Below are positions 55,969-64,000 of a DNA stretch of 64,000 nucleotides, in pieces. The DNA comes from Podospora pseudocomata. Taxonomy: Eukaryota > Ascomycota > Sordariomycetes > Sordariales > Podosporaceae. Numbering within the stretch: position 1 is the first letter of the stretch; each line of letters opens with the position of its first letter. A model generated the notes under the pieces. That model had not been told where the DNA came from. It ran no database searches and was given only the letters and a program-made list of their open reading frames with translations. Where the stretch lies: positions 3,410,001 to 3,474,000 of the forward strand of contig NW_026946363.1 in NCBI RefSeq assembly GCF_035222375.1, in the 5' to 3' direction. The position numbers and the translations under genes are program-made.

Positions 55969-58900
55969 CTACAGCTTTAAACTGTAGGGCTTAGAGTAGT
56001 TCAGCAGCTGTAGGAAGCGCTGGAACTTAGGAGCTGTTAGAGCCTTTGTTAGCCCATCAGCAGCCATATCCTCTGTAGAGACAAAGGATATAGTGATGTT
56101 GCCTGCTGAAACACTCTCTCTTACGCCTTGGAATTTCAAGAGGGTGTGCTTAGTTCGGCTGTGGTGCTTGGGGTTGTAAGCAGTCTCTATAGCACCTTGG
56201 TTGTCTGATTTCAGGGGGTAGGTATCTGGAGTGGGCGCTGTATCTCACTGAACAAGCCTCGTAGCCACAATGCCTCTCGGTTACCTTCTATGAGTGCAGT
56301 ATATTCAGCCTCGAGGGTGCTGTAAGCCACTGTTGAGGCTCGCTTGGATTTCCAGCTTACTGGGCCTCCACTGATGAGGAATACGTAGCCGTACGTTGAG
56401 CGGGCAGTGGTCTTGCAGCCTGCAAAATCACTATCAGTGTACCCTATGGGCTGTGTGTTCCTTGAGGTACCATAGGTAATGGCGTATTCGGCAGTGCTGT
56501 ATAGGTAGCTGAGGAGCTTCTTGGCTGCCTTCAAGTGGGCTACTGTTGGCTGCTGTAGGTGCCGTGAGAGCCACTGAATGGAATGCGCTATATCAACTCT
56601 GGTTTGAGTCATGGCGTAAGTTGCAGTGCCTATAAGGCGTTGATATAGCTTCTGGTCTGCCTTGCTCAGTGGTTGTGATGGTGTTTCAGTACCAGTGAGT
56701 CCTGGAGAGAGCGGTATTGCGGGCCCATGGGTGCTGAGGCCGAAGTGTTGAATAGCCTCTGTAATATAGGCTCTTTGGTGAAGCCACAGCTGGCGGTTGG
56801 TCCTGTCTCGTTCAATTTGAACACCTAGGAAGGATTTGGCTGGGCCTAGATCTTCAATATCGTAGGCTTTGGCTAGGCCTTGCTTCAAAGCTTGGATCTT
56901 CTGAATAGAAGGCCCAACTAGGAGACAGTCATCTACGTGGCTGACGATGAAGATGCCATCCTTTGCATTGTGGTAGATGGCCGAATCAGAGGTCAGAGGT
57001 CGGAAACCTAAGCTTTTGGCTAGACCGGCTACCTGCTGTTGCCAGAGATAGGGAGCTTGCTTCAAGCCGTATAGAGACTTCTTCAGCAGTACAACTTGAT
57101 CTTCAGAGGGATCCCAACCGTGTTGTTTTAGCAGTGTTATGGCAGCTTCACTGCTGATGCTGAATTCGTATAGGCCTTCTGGGATTTCAATATATATATC
57201 GAAATCTATGCCTGAATTCAAAAAGGCTCCTATAAAATCGATTTGTTCGACTTCAAGGTCCTCAACGGCTGCAATAGCCAGTATTACCCTCCAGGTAGGT
57301 GGTGCTGCAGTGGTGGCAAAGGTTTCTGAGAAATCAGTTCCAGGGACTTGTTGGAAGCCTCTCACCACTAGCCGAGCTTTGAACTTAGTAGTTCGGCCCT
57401 GGGAGTCCTTCTTTTCCTTGAAAACCCAGCGGCTGGTGATAGGGCGTTTAAATGCCCTAGAGCGCTTGACGAAGTAAAAGGTCTTGGTGGCTAGTAGCTG
57501 TTGTAGCTCATTGAAGGTGGCCTTTAGCCAATGCTCCTTCAGTGGGTGCTTTAGAGCTTGCTTGAAGGTATTGGGCTCTGAAGTGTGGTTGGTGGTAGCC
57601 ACTGCAGCAGCAGCATTGGTAGCTAAGTAAGTTACCAATTCAGTGGTATCCATAGCATCGTCGTCATCCACTGCTTGATATTCTTCTTTTTGCTTTTTGG
57701 AAGCTTGTGGTAGGTGGATTTCAATGCTGGTAGACCTGGAAGGTGCTGTAGGTACAGAGGATAATTCTTCCTCTGTGGAAGGTGCTGTGAGCTCTTCAGC
57801 CTCCTCAGCTTCAGGGAGCTGCAAGGTGCTTGTAGGACTCCGAGGGCCTTGTAGGTGAGACCTGAAGTCCTCGTAGAATTTGACGAAGGGAGTTTGAACT
57901 ACCTGTCGTTGGCCGAGCCACACTAGGTAGGTTTGGTGCCCTAGGACTGCTAGTAGCCGTCCTTTGGTGCCTCTGGGTAGCAGCTTCTGCCCCGTAGGAC
58001 GCTTCTCAGGGGGTATGAGCACTGTGACTTCAGTGCCAATAGCTCTGTAGTGTTGAAGGTCAGGGACGTGTGGTGCTTGAGAGGGCACCAGTTCGTCAAG
58101 GAAGAGCTGGTAAGGGGTGAGCTCCCGAGTGGAATTCGCAGTGCGGTTAATCAACTCTACGATAGGGCCTATAATATAGCACCAGAGAGTTGGAGGAAGC
58201 TCAGAGGCTATGAGAGTAGCTCTGAGGCGGTCCAAGACCACCCGTATTGACCGTTCTGCTAGGCCGTTTTGGTGGTGAGCGTAGGGGCTTGATTCGCTGA
58301 AGGTAATGCCTTTTTCAGCGAGGTAAGGCAGCAAGGCTCTCATTTCCTTGCCTCCGTCATAGTGAAACTGGGCTGGGTACCGCTTATACGTGTTGTATAA
58401 TGCTTCTATAGTGGACCGAGCTTGTGTAGCAGCTTCATCTTTGGATTTCAGAAGCCTTATCATCCTGAAGCGGGTCTTCCGATCCACTAGAATAAGACCA
58501 TAAGGTCTGTTATTCAGTGGCGTAGGGCGGATAACAAATATATCCCCCTCTAGCCGACCTAGGGCCAGTGGTGGATCAGTTATGGGTCGCTTAGAAGGTT
58601 TCCGCAGCATATTTGCTGCATCACAGCTTCTGCAGGCCAAGTCTTCAGGGCGTATCATCTGGAAGTTGGGCATGCCTTTGGTAATCAAGGCAGTTTTTCT
58701 CAGAAGGTCTAGGCCGATATGCCCTAGTCTGACATGCCAGAGCTGGGCGGCCTGGATCAGCGCTTCAGAGGGTTTCTTCAGCGCAGTGGTGGATGTGGGA
58801 GCCACCGATGGCTCTGATACCCCCTCTAGAAGTTCTGAGTTTTCAGAGGTGTTCAGGAGTTCAGGGGCTTCTCGAGCCTCACTGTCATTACTGTCCTCAG

Positions 58901-59993
58901 TGGTATAACAGTGCCACGTAGACCCATAGACTAGTGGTTGATGAGAGGCAGTTTTGACGCTGTTTGCGCCTTTGGTGGTGAAGAAGAAGCCGTTTTTCTG
59001 GAAGTTTAGCAGTGCTAATAGCTTCCGAGAGGCCGTATACAGCTTTTCTTTTATCATTATGCCCCCTGAGGCATAAAGCCTGTAGCCACTCACTATATTT
59101 AGTGGGAAGCCTGGAATGTAGAGAGTCTTTTGAAGAGTGACAGAACTGTAGACTGCTTTGCCATCGTCCTTGAACCCGGTGAGGAATCCAACTCTCACAG
59201 TGCCTATGCCCTGTGGCTTGACAGGACCACCACCTGTACCTACGGTTCCTAGTGATGAAGAGAGCTGTAGGTCTGTGAAGAGGGCTTTGTTATTGCAGAT
59301 GTGCACTGTAGACCCTGTGTCAAAGAGCCACTGGTTGGAGGATTTGTGACTGTAATGAGTGAAATCAGAGCTCTCAGGTGGCTCTGGATCGCTATATTCC
59401 TCAGCGGTGTTGCTGTTGAATATGGTGCCAAACTCGAGGTTGTAGCCTATGGTGAAGGCGTCATTGGTGGCTGAGTTTTCAGTGGGATTTTCCACATCTT
59501 CAGTGTTGAAGGCCTCTTCCTGGGGTTCCTTCTTAGGTCTTTGGCCTCGTTGTTGACTTCGTTGTTGCCCTCGCCGCTTGCTCTTTGGATTGGTGAGCTG
59601 GCCAGTGGGTTGGTTTGAGGACTCAGGGCTCTCATCTTTCTCGGTAGAAGTTTGAGAGTTCTGGTTGCTATTGCTAGTCCTATGGTTAGGCCTGCGATTG
59701 CGCTTATAATCAGCTTGCAGTGCTGAGAGCCGCTGTGAGGTGGTTGAGGCCGTGTTGCGAGTCTCAGCTAGTAAGTCCTCTTGGAAGTACAGTAGGCTTA
59801 GCTTAGTAGGCTTGCCTTCTGTATTGTAGAGCCACTGTTCTTGCCGTAGTAGGCCTCTGCAGCGCTCTGCCCACTGAGAGAAATGGCCTTCAAGTATGTT
59901 GAAGTAGTGGTTGATTTGATCAATCTCAGCTATTTTAACGCCTAGTGCGCTGAGCCGGACTGCGAGAGTGTTGAATTTGGCATTGAAGTCCAC
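55969..59993 (-). pseudogene. Copia pol polyprotein (rest of gag, PR, INT, RT, RNase H) with one late frameshift
   Basis: A 1260-codon frame from 59993 to 56211. In order: gag end and a basic linker without a CCHC knuckle; protease WLFDTGSTVHI; integrase zinc site WHVRLGHIG with CRSC, and catalytic segments LEGDIFV, HYDGGKEM and NGLAERSIR; RT with RWVFKEKKDSQGRTTKFKAR, SLYGLKQAP and VSHVDDCLLVG (HVDD in place of YVDD); RNase H with YTDSDFAGCKTTARSTYGYV and STLEAEYTAL. It stops after QRPLQIPTP, but the next frame continues at once with the expected end (SDNQGAIETAYNPKHHSRTK ... STEDMAADGLTKAL) to a stop at 55969. One base is probably missing in the CCC run near 56232. Confidence 0.93.
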
Positions 59994-60614
59994 AATGCTG
60001 GTTGATCCGTCGAATCTCAGGTCGTGGTATTCCCTATATAGGAGTCTCGGAGCACTGGCTGGGTAGGAGCGTACTGTACTCTCAGGCGTTTATAAGCCAC
60101 GGCGGGGTCGGTCTCGAAGGCGATGGTGGAAAGTGGTCCCTCCCTCAGTGTATTTCGGAGGGTCAAGAGCAGGGCAGCCTTTGTGGATCAGTAAGTAGAC
60201 CACTGATCCGGTCTGGGTCCTCTAGAAAGTCAGGGATTTGTAGTGCCCTGAACTGAATCGAGATAGCCTGGTACCACTGTTGGTAGTTCTCAGGCCCTGA
60301 AAGGCGCTGTTTTTCAGTAAGGTGAAGGGACTGTTTAGCTAAGCTCTTTCGTCGTAAGAGCGCTGAAGTCTATTGCTGAGTGTCCTGAGAGCCCTGTAAA
60401 TGTAGGGGCTCAGGAGTAAGCGCTGAGGGGGTTGAGGAGGTGGCTGCGGCTGTTGTTGTTCAGCCACTAAGTTGCGTTCAAGCAGTGAAATCACTTGCTG
60501 AAGCCGGTTCTCGAGGGCATTGATTTGAGCCTGTAGGCCTTGCAGGCTTGGGTTTGGAGGCGCTGAGGCAGCGCCAGTCGGGTGGTCCATAGGTTGATCA
60601 ACGTGTTCAACCAT
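59994..60614 (-). pseudogene. Copia gag, N-terminal part, frameshifted
   Basis: ATG at 60614 opens a short frame (MVEHVDQPMDHPTGAASAPP, then a coiled-coil segment and a Gln/Pro run) that stops at 60339. Coding continues in another frame (GPENYQQWYQAISIQFRALQ, UBN2/gag-like), shifts again at about 60165 (TLREGPLSTIAFETDPAVAY) and once more at about 60055 into the long pol frame (LLYREYHDLRFDGSTSIVDF). So three frame changes interrupt gag. Confidence 0.8.
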
Positions 60615-60789
60615 GGTTAGAAAGGTTGCAATGGAATAGCCTGAAGTTCAGTGCTATAAGTCGTCGATTTGGTCGCGGAGGCGCTAATCGGTGATGGGTG
60701 GATACTGTCATGCAGCACCTGCGAGCTGCCAGCGAGTAGGCAGTGGAATCGGAGGTCGGTAAGTTGGCTTCCGGGCCGTTTAGTTACCC

Positions 60790-60801
60790 GGGCTCATAAC
60801 C
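60790..60801 (-). promoter_or_regulatory. Primer binding site complementary to an internal fragment of initiator tRNA-Met
   Basis: Directly after the 5' LTR the element reads GGTTATGAGCCC. The complement, GGGCTCATAACC, is the anticodon stem-loop side of eukaryotic initiator tRNA-Met (CAT anticodon). Copia-group elements are known to prime from a half tRNA cut in the anticodon loop, and this match of twelve bases fits that mode. Confidence 0.8.
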
Positions 60802-61333
60802 TGTTTGCTGCGTTGCCCTATAGGTCTGTAATACAGTACCTACAGGGGAGCTACAGCGAACTATGCGCTTGTAGCAGTGCGTAGCGGAAGCTGGAGAAAA
60901 AGGGGATACGACAGCAGTGCTGAAGGAAGCAAGACCACTGTTATCACAGTGGGCAAGACGCCACAGTACAGAGGCTTTGAGTGCTTGTACGTAGTCTAAT
61001 ACAGAGGCTTTTAGTGCATGTATGTCATTGGCTTATATTCTTGCTTATGCTTATTCTATATACAGGATTGAGAGGAGAGGAGAGGTCTACTTATATAAGT
61101 GTGCTGGCCTTCCAGCAGGCTCTGTGGGGCACTGGGCCCCCATAGAGTAGCAAGGTATTCTGTGGGACAACTAAGCTATGGATGGTATAGCTAATGTTCT
61201 ATGGACTTCGATATCCTTCGACAGCTGACAAACCTTCCTTTGATGTCTCCCGGGTAGGTTTGTAGGGAAGAAGTTAGACCTTCCCAGTACCTCAACACCT
61301 GAGTCTTACCTGGCACCTATTATGTGCCACACA
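60802..61333 (-). repeat. Copia 5' LTR (532 bp)
   Basis: Begins TG and ends CA in both reading directions. The identical pair implies very recent insertion or gene conversion between LTRs. Confidence 0.93.
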
Positions 61334-62332
61334 TTAACAAACTAGGTTTTGAATCTTTCATAAAAATACCAGTTTAGCTCTTCGTATGCTCTTTCTTATT
61401 CAACTATAATCCTTTTGACTAGCTAGAGGTTACACTTCCTTACTTACTTTATGTAGTGGTTAATAACCATATAACGACTAACTTTAGTATTATTTTATAT
61501 ATCTATATATAATATATTAAAATAGGTGCTATTGAGGCCTGTATAATATAGGCTCAAATAGCTATCGGCGCAGTATACTGAGAGCGAAGAAGACTTTGAC
61601 TGCAGCATTCGATAGTTGCCGAAGCACTAAAGGAAGGTGGATTATAGGGACTGCGCCCTATAATATATATAAGGTAATTACTATAATATAGGCTTGTGAG
61701 GCACTGATAAGTGTGGTTAACCAGTATATTAATGAAATTTATAGGCTAAGAAATATCATAGTAAACGGGGCGTGAGGCAGAGGTGTTATAGGCCGTCGGT
61801 CCTCCATTTACTACCCGAAGGTAACTCCGTTTCTGAGCCCGAACGCCTGCCAAGAACGCTAGTTAAAATAAAGTTACAGGCTACGTTATAAGCCACGTTG
61901 CATTATCGTTTAACCGTTAAAGGATACTAGCTTTAGCGATCGGCTTTCCGGGACTTCGAGTTGCTTCAGGAAGCCGGGTTCCACTCCGGCAACCGTGGTC
62001 CCTGAGGACTGCTGATCCAAGCCATCGTATTGCCTCTGAGGCCTTATATTCTACAGGGCTCAGATACATTGTAAAATCCATAAACAGAAGCTGTATTTTA
62101 ACAAATAATATACGATATTAAATGCTATACTCATTTCTATTATACTATAAAAAGCAAGTAATATATATGATTAAGAAATTATGTTACTCTAACCTTTAAA
62201 AAGCCGATTATGAATACTTACCAAATAAATTTTTATAAATAAAATATATTTTAGCCTCGTACTTTTAATAAAGATTAACTTAATAAGTTTAACGTATTTT
62301 GGCTTTAAATGCGTAATTAAACAAAAGATATA
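61334..62332. other. Mixed-composition spacer between Copia and element G
   Basis: About 1 kb, AT-rich at both ends with a GC-richer middle (about 61540-62075). The middle could be an old repeat fragment; I see no protein match, terminal repeats or RNA structure that I can name. Confidence 0.45.
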
Positions 62333-62340
62333 ACGTACAT

Positions 62341-62459
62341 TATAAGCGAGCGACCAATATAAGCGAGCGACCAGAATAAGCGAGCGACCAATATAAGCGA
62401 GCGACCGATATAAGCGAGCGACCAATATAAGCGAGCGACCAATATAAGCGAGCGACCAC
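62341..62459. repeat. Seven tandem 17-bp iterons (TATAAGCGAGCGACCAA)
   Basis: Exactly seven units of 17 bp without spacers (62341, 62358, 62375, 62392, 62409, 62426, 62443). Units differ only at the first base and the last two bases. It is the expanded form of the two-unit array in the other elements of this window. Confidence 0.93.
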
Positions 62460-62506
62460 TTTTTCACAACCTTTATACCATTATCCTCAATTACTACACA
62501 ACAATA

Positions 62507-64000
62507 CTAGGAAGCAACAATAATTACATCCGAAATAGCTGAATCAGACAATTCTGCATCCTCCTGGCAAGTACGTGCATTATGGCCAGGCTTGCCGCAC
62601 ACACCACAGCACCGAACCTTCGTATGAGCCCACCCTGCATTACTACCATCCTGCTGCGTTTCTTGCACTCCCTCTCCACCCACGGCTTTCTTGTCCAGTA
62701 GATCGTGTGCAACCTGCACAGTAAGTGATCCTCCGAGCCGCACACGTGTTCTTTTGGCTCTCCGGCGTTTGCTTAGTGCCCCATTGGCCTTACGGAGCGA
62801 CGAGACCTCTGCACGAAGGAGAGCCACCTGGTGCATCATAGCCGTTGTACCCTTAGCAAGCTGGTCTACCGCAGCCAACATCGAAGTCGGGGAGCTATTT
62901 TGATGGTTGGCAATGCGAGTCTTAATAAGCGTTGACTGCGAGTTGGCTTCTCGGGGGTTGGGTGGTGTCTGGAATACCCAAGGTTGTGGAGTACCGGGCC
63001 GTGAGGTCGGGGGTGTTGGCGTACAAAGCTTTACATCCAGCTTGGAAAGCACCCTTTCTGGATCGTACGGTACAGGGCCAGCACCTGCAAAGCCACCCTG
63101 TATATTCTTCTCCGTTATAGAGGCGAAGAAGGCCTCGCGGAAGGCACAGAGGAACTCGAGCTTGCTTACGTGGTTGATATGCATGCGCATTAAGTCCTCG
63201 ATCTGGCGGCCGTACGCCTGCTTCAATGGCCCAAAGCAGCCGACATCGAGTGGCTGGAGGTAGTGTGAAGAATGCAGAGGCATTCAGAGCGTGATGATGG
63301 TGTTCTCCTGGCAGTAGCGCTCGAATCCGGTCGAGTGGTGGCTTTCGTGGCCGTCGAGGATTAACAACCGGTATTTGCCCTTTGTGCGGGACGCTGTGTG
63401 ATAGTCGAAGTGCTTGATCCGATCTAGGCCTACCGGATTGGTAGTCCAGCCATTATCGGTAGTTGCGATGCGCCAGGTGGACGGTAGGTTGCACTCGGTA
63501 TACCAGTTGGCAAGGTGGTACTGTGCGGCCAAGATAATGAAGGGAGGGATAGCCCAGCCGAGGGCATTGACTCCCTGGATTACCGTTGCCCATTCGCGGT
63601 TGCCAGGCTGGGTCAGTTTTGCCTTGCTAAGGCCGTCCGAGGTCGTAACCACCATGCCCGTGAAGATAATGCCCATCATAAACCCAGTCTCGTCGAAGTT
63701 GTAGATATCGTCATCTACAATACCGTACTTGGCCTTAGTGTTCCGTACGAGCGCAAACCACTCGGCAATGACCTTTGGATCCTCGCACTTGGCTCTCTGG
63801 TAATCGTATGTACGCGTAAAACGCGTACGAAGCTGTGGCTGGCGTTTGACGAAGTTGTGTGCCCAGAGCTTGCCAACAGGGGGCGCGTTACGTACGCGTA
63901 GCAGTTGGTTGGCCATATCTTCCACACCACGCAATTTGGTGGAAAAGCTTGCGCACATAGCTCAATAACCTATTGAATAATGGCATCCTCTTCTGATTGA
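62507..64000 (-). pseudogene. Element G transposase, partial, two premature stops
   Basis: The N-terminal DNA-binding start is outside the window. Visible: PPVGKLWAHNFVKRQPQLRT, YNFDETGFMMG, LILDGHESHH, LQPLDVGCFGPLK and a C-terminal CCHC (CGVCGKPGHNARTCQ). A TAG interrupts the early part (I-I-Q-stop, about 63970), and a TGA replaces the Cys codon of TLCMPPHSSH at 63286-63284, about ten codons before the third catalytic Asp. Otherwise the frame is open from 63958 to 62507. Confidence 0.9.

Larger units (their letters stand above)
55394..61333 (-). mobile_element. Ty1/copia LTR retrotransposon, almost complete (5940 bp)
   Basis: Two 532-bp LTRs (55394-55925 and 60802-61333) that look identical by eye; in the element's orientation each starts TGTGTGGCAC and ends GCAGCAAACA. 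The coding order on the minus strand is gag, protease, integrase, RT, RNase H, which defines the copia group. The primer site next to the 5' LTR matches the anticodon-loop side of initiator tRNA-Met. The sequence TTAAC follows the right LTR directly, and also precedes the left LTR but with two extra bases (TA) between. Gag and the end of pol contain frameshifts. Confidence 0.95.
34550..64000. other. AT-rich, RIP-like repeat compartment
   Basis: From about 34550 to the window end, all sequence between transposon copies is extremely AT-rich, with many TATA/ATAT runs and stop codons in every frame, while the younger insertions remain GC-balanced. In ascomycetes this pattern is produced by repeat-induced point mutation acting on older repeats. 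The process and the age layering are inferred; composition and boundaries are directly visible. No host gene was recognised in it. Confidence 0.8.
62333..64000 (-). mobile_element. Fot1/pogo-type DNA transposon, element G (cut by window end)
   Basis: Left end at a TA target (62331-62332), starting ACGTACAT, followed by seven 17-bp iterons in place of the usual two. The transposase on the minus strand is closely related to element B. The right end is outside the window. Confidence 0.9.

Noticed and set aside
62341-62459. CRISPR array interpretation of the seven 17-bp repeats
   Set aside because: Units are contiguous without spacers, lie in a eukaryotic transposon end, and match the two-unit iterons of sister elements.

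Overview
The window is nuclear DNA of a filamentous ascomycete (Pezizomycotina, most likely a Sordariomycete). The evidence is short introns with GTAAGT/GTGAGT donors and CTRAY-type branch sites, fungal gene families (Zn2Cys6 regulator, Abp1, VPS37, CGFS glutaredoxin, Mak21, mitochondrial ProRS), and a sharp switch from GC-balanced gene-rich DNA to very AT-rich, RIP-like DNA filled with transposons. Species cannot be read from the sequence.

Region 1 (1 to about 34.5 kb) is conserved housekeeping sequence. In order: the 5' part of a Zn2Cys6 regulator (-), Grx3/4-type glutaredoxin (-), a small Cys-rich CYSTM-like protein (+), Abp1 (+), ESCRT-I VPS37 (+), a conserved fungal protein of unknown function (-), a 5 kb gene-poor stretch, an F-box protein (+), a Q-rich AT-hook protein (-), V-ATPase subunit C (+), APS kinase (-), a mitochondrial-type hotdog thioesterase (-), a small conserved protein (+), Mak21/Noc1 (-) and mitochondrial prolyl-tRNA synthetase (+). 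They cover unrelated functions (iron/redox, actin and endosome trafficking, sulfate assimilation, vacuole acidification, ribosome assembly, mitochondrial translation) and do not form a pathway cluster. Several have extreme exon structures: a 3-nt microexon inside the zinc cluster, a first exon that is only ATG, and an 8-nt first exon.

Region 2 (about 34.5 to 64 kb) is an AT-rich compartment. It holds a 481-bp TRIM-like mini LTR element with a tRNA-like A/B box pair; seven related Fot1/pogo-type DNA transposons (called A to G here), five near full length (the last cut by the window end) and two internally deleted; one nearly complete Ty1/copia retrotransposon with identical 532-bp LTRs and a half-tRNA(iMet) primer site; and GC-richer islands that look like solo LTRs.

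The most striking pattern is in the DNA transposons. All insert at TA, begin ACGT, and carry subterminal repeats with a 17-bp period. The repeat sequence and the N-terminal helix-turn-helix of the transposase differ between copies, while the catalytic core is almost identical. This suggests a modular recognition cassette (DNA-binding domain plus cognate iterons) exchanged around a shared core. One element has its iteron array expanded to seven copies. No visible transposase is intact, and the lesions cluster near the third catalytic aspartate.
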